NCBI RefSeq assembly: GCF_900115665.1
Contig: NZ_FOXH01000010.1
Span: forward strand, 124,001-188,000
Direction: 5' to 3'
From: Pseudarcicella hirudinis
GTDB taxonomy: Bacteria; Bacteroidota; Bacteroidia; Cytophagales; Spirosomataceae
Length of the DNA: 64,000 nt
Part shown: in pieces, positions 17,144 through 25,310 of the stretch
How positions within the stretch are numbered: the stretch's first letter is position 1
Layout of the letters: each line of letters opens with the position of its first letter
The notes under the pieces: model-generated
Seen by the model: the letters and a program-made list of their open reading frames with translations, nothing else
Told to the model about the DNA's origin: nothing
Database searches by the model: none
Translations under genes and position numbers: made by a program

Positions 17144-17824
17144 TTACTGTTTCTTATCCAAAAGCAGGTCTATGTCTTTCATCAGCACATCTACTTTTTC
17201 AGGAAGTGTTCCATCATAAATACCTCTGATATGGCGATTTTCATCAACCAGAATAAAGGCTCCGCTATGTACAATACCCCCTGGTTGTGTGTTATCTTCA
17301 GTGGCCGTTACCATATAGCTTTTTTGCCCCAGTTCATAAATTTTAGCTTTATCTCCGGTAACAAACTGCCATTGACTACCTGAAATACCCAGGTTTTTTG
17401 AAAATTCCTTTAAAACACCCGGCGTATCATGACGAGGGTCAATGGTGTGAGAGAGAATAGCCACTTTAGGATTGTCTTTATATTTGTCATAAATTCTCAA
17501 CATCTGAGTTTTCATTTTCGGACAAATTGTAGGACAGGTAGTAAAGAAGAAGTCAGCAATGTATATTTTACCGGCAAAATTCTTTTGGGAAATCAGAACG
17601 GAGTCCTGGTTAAGGAATTCAAAATCAGGAATTTGATGATAAATGGTGTCAATTACTTCTTTCCCGTCAACCATTTTCACTTTAGTGTCTTTCTGGCCGA
17701 GAATTGGTAATTCTCTTTTGCTTTCAGAACAACCTGCTACCCAAAGGCTGGCATAAGTAACAGACATTAAGAGTAAGGATCTTAATCCTGCTCTTCTCAC
17801 TTTTTTCAATTCCCGCATTTTCAA
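17144..17824 (-). CDS. SCO1/SenC family copper/redox lipoprotein
   Basis: A thioredoxin-fold copper chaperone used in building the CuA centre of cytochrome oxidase, or acting as a thiol reductase. The 226-residue protein has a signal with lipobox WVAGC (C32), the copper motif C97-P-T-I-C101, and the third ligand H186 in GGIVHSGAFILVDE, so all three copper-binding residues are present. The next gene downstream, after 29 bases, encodes a cytochrome c. The upstream gene, 7 bases away, encodes a small lipoprotein; all three share an operon. M3 is an alternative start. Confidence 0.92.
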   Translation of the reverse strand: MKMRELKKVRRAGLRSLLLMSVTYASLWVAGCSESKRELPILGQKDTKVKMVDGKEVIDTIYHQIPDFEFLNQDSVLISQKNFAGKIYIADFFFTTCPTICPKMKTQMLRIYDKYKDNPKVAILSHTIDPRHDTPGVLKEFSKNLGISGSQWQFVTGDKAKIYELGQKSYMVTATEDNTQPGGIVHSGAFILVDENRHIRGIYDGTLPEKVDVLMKDIDLLLDKKQ

Positions 17825-17831
17825 TCCGCTT

Positions 17832-18233
17832 TTATTTACTTAGAAATTTCTTTGCTTTTTCGATACTGGAGTTTGTCAGGTTTTTTACTTCCGTAATTTT
17901 TGCTTTTTCCCCTTCAAAATATTTTATTACCTCTTCATGACTTTTACCTTTTACCAGATCAGGATTATAAGCTGCCATCCAGTCAGACATTTTGTTATCT
18001 GCTGAATCCAGCTCAGAGATGATTTTTAAGGCTGTAACGGAGTCAGGAGATACTTTTGCTATACTATCCAATGTACTTTTTAAAGCCATCACTTCATCAC
18101 CCTTGGGCATCACCTGGTCGTGTACTGCCATAACATCCTCAATAAGCTTTCTCTCTTGATTATTGCTTTCTGACTGGTTGTTACAGGCAGAAACTGCAAA
18201 AGCAAATACCGAAAGTAGTAGAATCTTTTTCAT
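17832..18233 (-). CDS. Small lipoprotein of unknown function
   Basis: A 133-residue protein with a lipoprotein signal (SVFAFAVSAC, C17). The mature chain is largely helical and charged (VMAVHDQVMPKGDEVMALKSTLDSIAK, then SDWMAAYNPDLVKGKSHEEVIKYFEGEKAKI). Similar Bacteroidota proteins have been labelled viral A-type inclusion protein without functional basis. The motif HDQVMP and the WMxxY pattern might bind a metal or partner, but that is speculation. It is first gene of the operon with SCO and cytochrome c, which suggests a role in respiratory-chain or copper handling. A palindromic element lies 20 bases upstream of the ATG. Confidence 0.75.
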   Translation of the reverse strand: MKKILLLSVFAFAVSACNNQSESNNQERKLIEDVMAVHDQVMPKGDEVMALKSTLDSIAKVSPDSVTALKIISELDSADNKMSDWMAAYNPDLVKGKSHEEVIKYFEGEKAKITEVKNLTNSSIEKAKKFLSK

Positions 18234-18252
18234 ATTTTCGATCAGTAAATTT

Positions 18253-18285
18253 CGGATCCGGATATTTATTATTTATCCGGATCCG
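18253..18285. promoter_or_regulatory. Perfect 12-bp inverted repeat upstream of lipoprotein-SCO-cytochrome operon
   Basis: CGGATCCGGATA (18253-18264) is exactly complementary to 18274-18285 across 9 bases. It lies just before the operon's first ATG (minus strand). On that strand no T-run follows, which speaks against a terminator and for an operator or leader hairpin. Confidence 0.5.
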
Positions 18286-18353
18286 GTTTTTAGTTGGTTT
18301 TGATTAATGTATTCAGATTCATTGATTATAAAATCTGAGTTATATCTTGTCTG

Positions 18354-18380
18354 AAAACCCTGAACCTTCTCAGGTTTTTG
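18354..18380 (-). terminator. Possible recN terminator
   Basis: On the minus strand, AAAACCTGA pairs with TCAGGGTTTT (one bulge/mismatch), overlapping the recN stop codon. Confidence 0.5.
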
Positions 18381-20040
18381 ATATCAGGTGGTTATTCAGA
18401 ATTTCTCTGGCATTTTCAATGATAGCAGCAGAAGGTTTTTCTCCACCAATCATTTTTGCTATTTCCATAACCCTCTCATCATTTGTCAGCCTTCTTATTT
18501 TAGAAACCGTTTTGACAGATGAATTATCTTTATATACAAAATAATGAGCATTTCCCTGAGCAGCTATCTGGTGCAAGTGGGTTATTGCAATAATCTGATG
18601 TCCACGAGCCATATCACGCATCATATTTCCTACCTTTATTGAAACTTCTCCGGAAACGCCTGTATCGATTTCGTCAAAAACAATTGTCGGCAAGGCTCTT
18701 TTATCTGCCAGGATGTATTTGATAGCCAGCATCAAACGACTGAATTCTCCGCCGGAAGCTACGTTTTTCAGTTGCTGAGGTTTGATACCTTTATTAGCAG
18801 AGAACAAGAAATTGATGTTATTGATTCCGGTAAGTCCGGGTTTCACTAATTCGCTGTCAAGTTTTAAAGAGGCATTTGGCATTCCAAGATCATGAAGAAG
18901 GGATGCTACCTCATTTTCAATCGACGGCAAAACAGCAAGTCTGGTTTCAGATAAGGCTTCTGCCTGTTCCAGCATGGCCTTTTCGGCTTTTTCGGTATTA
19001 ATCCTGGCTTTTTCAATAGCCTCATCAATATTCAGAACTTTACTGACTTTTTGCTGTAAATCAGCTTGTATTTCCAGTAATTCCCTGATATTTCTTGCCT
19101 GATGTTTTTGCAGTAAATTATAAATCAGACTGATTCTTTCCTGAAGGCTGTCAATTTTCTCATTGTCAAGTTCAACCGCTTCTTCTTCGCCGGCCACTTC
19201 ATCTGCGATATCTTTCAATTCAATCAGACAGCTGTTCACCCGTTCTTTCAGTGCTGCGAACTGAGTTCCGTAAGTACTGATGCTATTGAGATTGGATAAA
19301 GTATTTCCCAGAAAGGAAATAACGGATTGTTCAGGATTGCTAAGGTATTCTGCTGAAAGCTGAAGTTTAGATTTTACTTCTTCGGCGTTTTCGAGGATGT
19401 TTAATTCCTGCTCAAGCAGTTCCAGTTCACCATCCTTGAGTTTGGTTTTTACCAGTTCTTCAAGGAGAAAAGCATTGTAATCAAACTCTTTCTTGCTTTC
19501 TTTTGCTTCGGATAAAAGCTCGGTATAAATTTTTTGAGATTTACTGAATAACAGAAATTCAGATTTGTAAGACTCAAAAAGATGATTGTTCTGGGCATAA
19601 GTATCAACAATCTGAAGCTGGTATTCATTGGCACCCAATAGCAAGGTGTCGTGCTGGGAATGAATATCCATCAGCTGAGAAGTAATTCTTTTCAGTGTCT
19701 CAAGATTGACGGGGGTGTCATTTACAAAGGCTCTGGATTTTCCTTGCGGGGAAATTTCCCTTCTGATGATGCAGACCTCTTCAAAATCAAGTTCTTCTTC
19801 ATCAAAAATAGTCTTTATGGCATATCCGGAGATATTAAATTCACCTTCAATCACACATTTTTCTTCAGGGTTAAAGAGCGTTTTGGTATCCGCCCTGTTT
19901 CCCAGAAGTAAACCGATAGCGCCGAGCATAATTGATTTTCCGGCACCGGTTTCACCTGTAATAATGTTTAATTCAGTATCAGGTCTGAGTTCTAACGTCT
20001 CGATTAATGCGTAATTCTTTATTTGCAGATGAGTCAACAT
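18370..20040 (-). CDS. recN: DNA repair protein RecN
   Basis: An SMC-like ATPase that acts early in double-strand-break repair. The 556-residue protein has the Walker A motif GETGAGKS (29-36) and long coiled-coil arms (about 160-390). The C-terminal ATPase half carries the ABC signature ASGGEFSRLMLAIKYIL and Walker B TIVFDEIDTGVSGEVS. Length and architecture are complete. It stands upstream of the lipoprotein/SCO unit on the same strand, but a 136-base gap with hairpins separates them. No SOS box was recognised. Confidence 0.96.
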   Translation of the reverse strand: MLTHLQIKNYALIETLELRPDTELNIITGETGAGKSIMLGAIGLLLGNRADTKTLFNPEEKCVIEGEFNISGYAIKTIFDEEELDFEEVCIIRREISPQGKSRAFVNDTPVNLETLKRITSQLMDIHSQHDTLLLGANEYQLQIVDTYAQNNHLFESYKSEFLLFSKSQKIYTELLSEAKESKKEFDYNAFLLEELVKTKLKDGELELLEQELNILENAEEVKSKLQLSAEYLSNPEQSVISFLGNTLSNLNSISTYGTQFAALKERVNSCLIELKDIADEVAGEEEAVELDNEKIDSLQERISLIYNLLQKHQARNIRELLEIQADLQQKVSKVLNIDEAIEKARINTEKAEKAMLEQAEALSETRLAVLPSIENEVASLLHDLGMPNASLKLDSELVKPGLTGINNINFLFSANKGIKPQQLKNVASGGEFSRLMLAIKYILADKRALPTIVFDEIDTGVSGEVSIKVGNMMRDMARGHQIIAITHLHQIAAQGNAHYFVYKDNSSVKTVSKIRRLTNDERVMEIAKMIGGEKPSAAIIENAREILNNHLISKT

Positions 20041-20174
20041 AGATTTTTGCTTAGACAGTGCAATTTACAAGTTACGGCTTTAACAAAAAAAAGTTTAATT
20101 GATTTGATAAAATTTAAGATAAGAAATTAAACGAATGGCAGAATAACTGAAATGAATGAAGGATTTCTAAAAAT

Positions 20175-20203
20175 AAAAGCCATCCCGAAGAATGGCTTTT
20201 AAA
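20175..20203 (-). terminator. Terminator of isocitrate dehydrogenase gene
   Basis: On the minus strand, AAAAGCCATTC pairs with GATGGCTTTT around CTTCGG-like loop bases and runs into TTTTATTTTT. Confidence 0.82.
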
Positions 20204-20223
20204 AAACAATAAGGTATTTATGA

Positions 20224-21456
20224 TTACTTAGCCAGAGCAACTTTCAGGTTTTCGTCAAGTGCGGCTAAGAATTCTTCAGTGTACAAATAGTGCTCACCGT
20301 GAGTTACTTTGTTACCATGGATACAAACAGCTAAATCTTTAGTCATTTTCCCTGATTCAACAGTTTCAACACAAACTTTTTCCAAAGTCTGGCAGAAATT
20401 GATCAAAGCTTCGTTTCCATCTAGTTTACCACGGAATTCCAAACCACGTGTCCAGGCAAAGATAGAGGCGATCGGGTTAGTTGAAGTTGGTTTTCCAGCC
20501 TGGTGATCACGGTAGTGACGTGTTACTGTTCCGTGAGCTGCTTCAGCTTCCATAGTCTGTCCGTCCGGAGTAACCAAAACAGAAGTCATCAAACCTAATG
20601 AACCAAAACCCTGGGCAACGGTATCAGACTGAACGTCTCCGTCATAATTTTTACAGGCCCAAACGAAATTACCATTCCATTTCAAAGCAGAAGCTACCAT
20701 GTCATCAATCAGACGGTGCTCATAAACAATTCCTTTTTCTTCGAATTTAGCTTTGAAGTCGTTTTCGTAGATTTCCTGGAAAATATCTTTGAAACGGCCA
20801 TCGTATTTTTTAAGGATGGTGTTTTTAGTTGAAAGATATAAAGGCCATCCTTTGCTCAATGCCATGTTGAAACATGAATTGGCAAATCCGCGGATAGACT
20901 CGTCAGTGTTATACATTGTTAAAGCAACACCATCTCCTTTGAAGTTGAATACTTCGAAGCTCTGAGCTTCTGAACCATCTTCAGGAGTGAATGTAACTGT
21001 CAATTTACCTTTTCCTTTGGTAAGAAAATCAGTTGCACGATATTGATCACCAAAAGCGTGACGACCAATCATGATAGGAGCTGTCCAGTTTGGAACTAAT
21101 CTTGGAACATTTGAGCAGACGATCGGCTCACGGAAAACCGTTCCATCCAGAATGTTACGGATGGTACCGTTTGGTGATTTCCACATTTGTTTCAGGTTGA
21201 ATTCCGTTACACGGGCTTCATCAGGTGTAATGGTAGCGCATTTGATACCAACACCATATTTCTTGATAGCCTCTGCGGCATCAATTGTAACCTGATCGTT
21301 AGTTTCGTCACGATATTCCATGCCCAAGTCATAATACTTGATATCAACATCCAAGTAAGGAATAATCAATTTGTCTTTGATAAATTTCCAAATGATTCGG
21401 GTCATTTCGTCCCCGTCAAGCTCTACGACGGGATTTGCAACTTTAATTTTTTCCAT
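20224..21456 (-). CDS. icd: Isocitrate dehydrogenase (NADP-dependent, eukaryote-like subfamily)
   Basis: Oxidises isocitrate to 2-oxoglutarate in the TCA cycle. The 410-residue chain has the subfamily typical of mitochondrial/cytosolic [54 protein letters not shown] (substrate-binding Ser/Asn/Arg region), [29 protein letters not shown] with catalytic Asp residues, and [11 protein letters not shown], which typically marks NADP use. It is monocistronic, with its own promoter and terminator. Another TCA enzyme, SucD, is encoded 39 kb away. Confidence 0.97.
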   Translation of the reverse strand: MEKIKVANPVVELDGDEMTRIIWKFIKDKLIIPYLDVDIKYYDLGMEYRDETNDQVTIDAAEAIKKYGVGIKCATITPDEARVTEFNLKQMWKSPNGTIRNILDGTVFREPIVCSNVPRLVPNWTAPIMIGRHAFGDQYRATDFLTKGKGKLTVTFTPEDGSEAQSFEVFNFKGDGVALTMYNTDESIRGFANSCFNMALSKGWPLYLSTKNTILKKYDGRFKDIFQEIYENDFKAKFEEKGIVYEHRLIDDMVASALKWNGNFVWACKNYDGDVQSDTVAQGFGSLGLMTSVLVTPDGQTMEAEAAHGTVTRHYRDHQAGKPTSTNPIASIFAWTRGLEFRGKLDGNEALINFCQTLEKVCVETVESGKMTKDLAVCIHGNKVTHGEHYLYTEEFLAALDENLKVALAK

Positions 21457-21504
21457 GATTGAACAGCAAATTAGAATTTATACAGCTCGGTTACTGATAG
21501 TTTT

Positions 21505-21535
21505 CAAAAATAAATTAAAATGAATTTTGGGCAAA
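21505..21535 (-). promoter_or_regulatory. Promoter of isocitrate dehydrogenase gene
   Basis: On the minus strand, TTTG (21532-21535), 19 bp, then TATTTTTG (21505-21512) match the phylum consensus. A second -7-like box, TACCTTTG (21532-21539), overlaps the first -33 element. Confidence 0.6.
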
Positions 21536-21676
21536 GGTAATCAATGAATTGTTACCCAGAAAAAATTCTTTTTGCTGAAATCACTGTTTTTGAGAATTGC
21601 TTACTGATGAAAGAGTTATTTGTGTCATTTTTAAGGAATTGAATTATTAACTTTGGGTTTTAAACTGATAAATATC

Positions 21677-22087
21677 ATGATAACCATTAGAGAAATTACT
21701 CCCTCTGAAACCTGGCCGATCAGGCATCGTGTTATGTGGCCGGATATGCCGGCAAGTTATGTACAGTTGGAAGAAGATTTTAATGGTATTCATTTTGGCC
21801 TTTTTGAGGAGGAAAACCTGATTTCCGTGGTTTCACTTTTTGTAAAAGACGGAGTAGGACAGTTTCGGAAGTTTGCTACCGAAATAACAGAGCAAGGCAA
21901 AGGATATGGTGCAAAACTTCTGGCCTTTCTTGTCACAGAATCCCGGAAACGTGAACTGAAAGAACTCTGGTGTAATGCCCGGGTATCGGCCTTCCCTTTT
22001 TACCAGAGACAGGATTTTGAGGTGGTTTCTGAAACCTGGGAAAAGGATGGAGTAGCGTATGGGAAAATGAGAAGAGTTTTTAATTAA
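21677..22087 (+). CDS. GNAT family N-acetyltransferase
   Basis: A 136-residue acetyl-CoA-dependent acyltransferase. The core shows VGQFRKFATEITEQGKGYGAKLL, containing the Q/RxxGxG/A pyrophosphate loop as QGKGYGAKL, and the late motif LWCNARVSAFPFYQRQDF (motif B, with the usual F-Y-x-x-x-F). The substrate is unknown. The frame is open from 21653, but ATG 21677 (MITIREI) begins the conserved first strand. A second GNAT gene of different sequence follows after 35 bases, then purU, all on the same strand and probably one transcript. Confidence 0.85.
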   Translation: MITIREITPSETWPIRHRVMWPDMPASYVQLEEDFNGIHFGLFEEENLISVVSLFVKDGVGQFRKFATEITEQGKGYGAKLLAFLVTESRKRELKELWCNARVSAFPFYQRQDFEVVSETWEKDGVAYGKMRRVFN

Positions 22088-22122
22088 GCATATATTCAAA
22101 CCAGAATAAACTTATAAATGAT

Positions 22123-22539
22123 ATGATCCGGATTGCTCAGAGTAAAGAAGATATTTTGAAATGCTGGGAGGTTTTACATTTATTAAGACCTCATTTGAAA
22201 GAAGCAGATTTTGCTGACAAAGTTATGGAAATGTTTTCCGAAGGATATCAGATTGCTTTTATTGAAGAAAATGAAAAAGCTGTTGCTGCGATAGGTTTCA
22301 GGTATCTGCAAATGCTCTATAACGGAAAACAGATTTATATTGATGACCTTTCCACCGTGGAAGAAGCAAGAGGAAAAGGTTTTGCAGGGAAATTACTGGA
22401 TTATGTGGTAAATTTGGCAAAAGAAAAAGGTTGTCAATGTGTTACGCTGGATTCCGGCCCGGCCAGACATACAGCTCACAGACTTTATCTGAATAAAGGT
22501 TTCAATATTGACAGCTATCATTTCTCAAAGAAAATTTAA
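22123..22539 (+). CDS. GNAT family N-acetyltransferase
   Basis: A 138-residue acyltransferase. The acetyl-CoA loop is ARGKGFAGKLLDYV (about residues 83-96), preceded by YIDDLSTVEEARGKG and followed by CVTLDSGPARHTAHRLYLNKGF, the typical motif A/B arrangement ending in YxxxGF. It is only distantly similar to the GNAT encoded just upstream, so this is not a recent duplication. It ends 9 bases before purU. The substrate is unknown. Confidence 0.86.
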   Translation: MIRIAQSKEDILKCWEVLHLLRPHLKEADFADKVMEMFSEGYQIAFIEENEKAVAAIGFRYLQMLYNGKQIYIDDLSTVEEARGKGFAGKLLDYVVNLAKEKGCQCVTLDSGPARHTAHRLYLNKGFNIDSYHFSKKI

Positions 22540-22548
22540 TAAGCCCTG

Positions 22549-23385
22549 ATGATTGATTATATTCTAAGAATTGCCTGTCCGGATGAAAAAGGGCTTGTGC
22601 ATAAAATTACCGGAGTCCTTTACCATAATGAATTAAGTGTAATCAGAAATGATGAGTTTGTAGATCGGGAAAATGACTATTTCTTTATGAGAACCGAGTT
22701 CTCGGGAGATTGTGATCCTGACAGAATTGTAAACGGATTAAAAGGGATTTTACCGCAATCAGCTATTATAGAGCTTATTACAAAGCAGATTAAAGATGTA
22801 GTAGTTTTAGTGACAAAAGAACATCACTGTCTGAGTGATCTTTTAATCAGAAATGAATATAAAGATCTGAATTTCAATATTTTGGCAGTGATCGGAAATC
22901 ATGATACACTTCGCCCGCTGACCGAAAAATTCAATATCCCCTTTCATCATGTTTCGGCGGAAGGAATTTCCAGAGAGGCGCATGAATCAGCCATAGAGCA
23001 ACTGGTAAAAAGTTATAATCCTGATTATCTGGTTCTTGCTAAGTTTATGAGAATTCTGACACCGGAATTTACTGATAAATTTAAAAATCAGGTTCTGAAT
23101 ATTCACCATTCATTTTTACCGGCATTTATCGGAGCAAATCCGTATAAGCAGGCCTATCAGAGAGGAGTAAAGATTATCGGAGCCACGGCACATTTTGTAA
23201 CCGATGACCTGGATGAAGGACCAATTGTTTATCAGGACATTATCAGGGTAAATCATTCAAAAACTGCTCAGGAAATGGCTCAGGCCGGAAGAGATGTGGA
23301 GAAAATTGTACTGGCAAATGCCTTGAAATTAGTTTTTGAAGACAAGGTTTTTATTCATGGTAACAAAACAATTATTTTTGAATAG
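22549..23385 (+). CDS. purU: Formyltetrahydrofolate deformylase
   Basis: Hydrolyses 10-formyl-tetrahydrofolate to formate and tetrahydrofolate, balancing one-carbon pools. An N-terminal ACT domain (about residues 4-75; RIACPDEKGLVHKITGVLYHN) precedes the formyltransferase fold. Active-site segments are LNIHHSFLPAFIGANPYKQAY (Asn and His) and GATAHFVTDDLDEGPIVYQD (catalytic Asp). The length of 278 is normal for PurU and, with the ACT domain, excludes PurN. It is probably co-transcribed with two GNAT genes upstream. The following ffh has its own promoter. Confidence 0.94.
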   Translation: MIDYILRIACPDEKGLVHKITGVLYHNELSVIRNDEFVDRENDYFFMRTEFSGDCDPDRIVNGLKGILPQSAIIELITKQIKDVVVLVTKEHHCLSDLLIRNEYKDLNFNILAVIGNHDTLRPLTEKFNIPFHHVSAEGISREAHESAIEQLVKSYNPDYLVLAKFMRILTPEFTDKFKNQVLNIHHSFLPAFIGANPYKQAYQRGVKIIGATAHFVTDDLDEGPIVYQDIIRVNHSKTAQEMAQAGRDVEKIVLANALKLVFEDKVFIHGNKTIIFE

Positions 23386-23435
23386 AACCATTTTCAACAG
23401 AAATCCAGTAAGTCCCTCATTCGGAAAGCTAAGCT

Positions 23436-23469
23436 TTTGGAGAATTCTGGAGGTAATTTTGTAACTTTG
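23436..23469 (+). promoter_or_regulatory. ffh promoter
   Basis: TTTG (23436-23439), 22 bp, then a perfect -7 box TAACTTTG (23462-23469), 28 bases before the ffh ATG. Confidence 0.55.
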
Positions 23470-23497
23470 CGATATTGTTATTTAATCATAACCAACA

Positions 23498-24823
23498 ATG
23501 TTTGAAAATCTAAGCAGTAAACTCAATACCGCCATCCGTACGCTGAAAGGTCAGGGGCGTATTACGGATGTAAACGTAGCGGCAACAGTGAAGGAAATAC
23601 GTAAGGCTCTTATGGATGCCGACGTTAACTATAAAGTAGCTAAAGAAATTACCGATAAAATCAAGGAAGAAGCTTTAGGGCAGAAAATCCTGATTGCAGT
23701 TGAGCCAGGTCAGATGTTGGTCAAAATCGTTCATGACGAACTGACGGGCTTAATGGGTGGTGAAAAGAAAGATATTAACCTGAAAGGTGATCCTGCTGTA
23801 GTTTTGATTGCAGGTTTGCAGGGTTCAGGTAAAACTACTTTCTCAGGTAAACTGGCACAGCATATCAAAAAAGGCGGAAGAAATGTTCTTTTGGTAGCTT
23901 GCGATATTTATCGTCCTGCGGCTATTGACCAGTTGAAAGTACTTGGAGAGCAGGTAGGAGTAGAGGTTTATGCAGAACCTGAGAACAAAAATGCTGTTTC
24001 TATTGCCCAGAATGGTATTGAATATGCCCGTAAAATGGGTAAAAAAGTAGTTATTGTCGATACCGCCGGCCGTTTGGCAGTTGATGAGGCAATGATGAAT
24101 GAAATTGCAGCCGTAAAAGAAGCCATCAAACCTACAGAGATCTTATTTGTAGTAGATTCAATGACTGGTCAGGATGCGGTAAATACCGCTAAAACCTTCA
24201 ATGATCGTCTGAATTTTGACGGGGTGGTTCTGACCAAACTGGATGGAGATGCACGTGGTGGTGCTGCTCTTTCAATTCGCCACGTTGTGGAGAAGCCGAT
24301 TAAGTTTATCTCTACCGGAGAAAAAATGGAAGCGCTGGATCAGTTTTACCCTGATCGTATGGCCAGCCGTATTTTGGGTATGGGTGACGTACTTTCTTTG
24401 GTTGAAAAAGCTCAGCAGGCTTTTGATGAGGAGGAAGCGGAAAGAATTAACAAGAAAATTCGCCAGAACCAGTTCAGTTTTGATGATTTCTATTCTCAGT
24501 TACAGCAAATCAAAAAGATGGGTAACATCAAGGATTTGATGGGAATGATTCCGGGAATGGGTCAGGCCGTTAAAGATGTTGATATCTCCAATGATTCGTT
24601 CAAACCGATAGAGGCCATTATTCAGTCAATGACTCCTGCTGAACGTAAAAAACCGGATATTATTGATCCTTCACGCAAGAAACGTATTGCCACTGGTTCA
24701 GGAACCTCAATTCAGCAAGTGAATAACCTGATGAAACAATTTGAGGATATGCGTAAAATGATGCGTATGATGAACAAGGTTCAGGATGGAAAAATGAAAA
24801 TGCCAACCTTGCCAAAGCGATAG
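23498..24823 (+). CDS. ffh: Signal recognition particle protein Ffh (SRP54)
   Basis: GTPase that delivers nascent membrane proteins to FtsY and SecYEG. The 441-residue protein shows the N domain (1-95) and the G domain with P-loop GLQGSGKTTFSGKLA, DTAGRLAVDE, TKLDGDARGGAALS and STGEKMEAL. The methionine-rich M domain follows (about 325-441; GNIKDLMGMIPGMG, and DMRKMMRMMNKVQDGKMKM at the end), which binds 4.5S RNA and signal peptides. The SRP RNA gene was not seen in this window. Confidence 0.97.
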   Translation: MFENLSSKLNTAIRTLKGQGRITDVNVAATVKEIRKALMDADVNYKVAKEITDKIKEEALGQKILIAVEPGQMLVKIVHDELTGLMGGEKKDINLKGDPAVVLIAGLQGSGKTTFSGKLAQHIKKGGRNVLLVACDIYRPAAIDQLKVLGEQVGVEVYAEPENKNAVSIAQNGIEYARKMGKKVVIVDTAGRLAVDEAMMNEIAAVKEAIKPTEILFVVDSMTGQDAVNTAKTFNDRLNFDGVVLTKLDGDARGGAALSIRHVVEKPIKFISTGEKMEALDQFYPDRMASRILGMGDVLSLVEKAQQAFDEEEAERINKKIRQNQFSFDDFYSQLQQIKKMGNIKDLMGMIPGMGQAVKDVDISNDSFKPIEAIIQSMTPAERKKPDIIDPSRKKRIATGSGTSIQQVNNLMKQFEDMRKMMRMMNKVQDGKMKMPTLPKR

Positions 24824-24902
24824 ATTTTAGACTTTGAGAAACAGGATATCAGCAGGCGTTAAAAAACGCTTTCCCTGCTTCTTGTGTTCTGACATTAATT
24901 TT

Positions 24903-25271
24903 ATGAAGATAAAAGAAATCAATCATGTTGCCTTGTATGTCAGAGACGTGGGGGTTAGCATGAAATTTTATGGAGAAACGCTTGAATTAGAACAGGATTT
25001 CAGACGCCCCGCTTTTGATTTCGGAGGAGCCTGGTATAAACTGGGCAGCAGGCAGTCTCTTCATTTACTTGATGGAAGAACCGACGAAGAGATATCAAGC
25101 AGTTCAAGACGAAACCATTTTGCAGTAGAAGTTGAGTCTATCAAAGAATGCGAAGCATTTCTGCGAAATAAAGGCCTGGAATTTATGGGCCCTAAATTAA
25201 GACCGGATGGTGTTCCGCAGATATTCCTGAAAGACCCGGACGGATACTGGATGGAATTTACAGAATTATAA
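24903..25271 (+). CDS. VOC (glyoxalase/bleomycin-resistance-like) family protein
   Basis: A 122-residue single-domain vicinal-oxygen-chelate protein: INHVALYVRDVGVSMKFYGETL, NHFAVEVESIKECEAFLRNKG and QIFLKDPDGYWMEFTEL. Metal-ligand positions appear as H8 of the first strand, His near residue 68 and Glu in the last strand, which is compatible with a metal-dependent lyase or dioxygenase. The substrate is unknown. The frame is open from 24834, but the conserved fold begins at MKIKEIN, so this ATG was chosen. It follows ffh on the same strand. Confidence 0.88.
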   Translation: MKIKEINHVALYVRDVGVSMKFYGETLELEQDFRRPAFDFGGAWYKLGSRQSLHLLDGRTDEEISSSSRRNHFAVEVESIKECEAFLRNKGLEFMGPKLRPDGVPQIFLKDPDGYWMEFTEL

Positions 25272-25275
25272 TCTT

Positions 25276-25310
25276 TGTAAAGAAAGGAAGCTATAAGTTT
25301 CCTTTCTTTA
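25276..25310. terminator. Bidirectional terminator (VOC gene / GMC oxidoreductase)
   Basis: AAAGAAAGGAA pairs with TTCCTTTCTTT across about 10 bases between convergent genes. It includes the stop codon of the GMC gene. Confidence 0.82.

Noticed and set aside
23386-23497. Riboswitch in the purU-ffh gap or elsewhere upstream of metabolic genes
   Set aside because: No recognisable riboswitch core was found; the gap is explained by a promoter.
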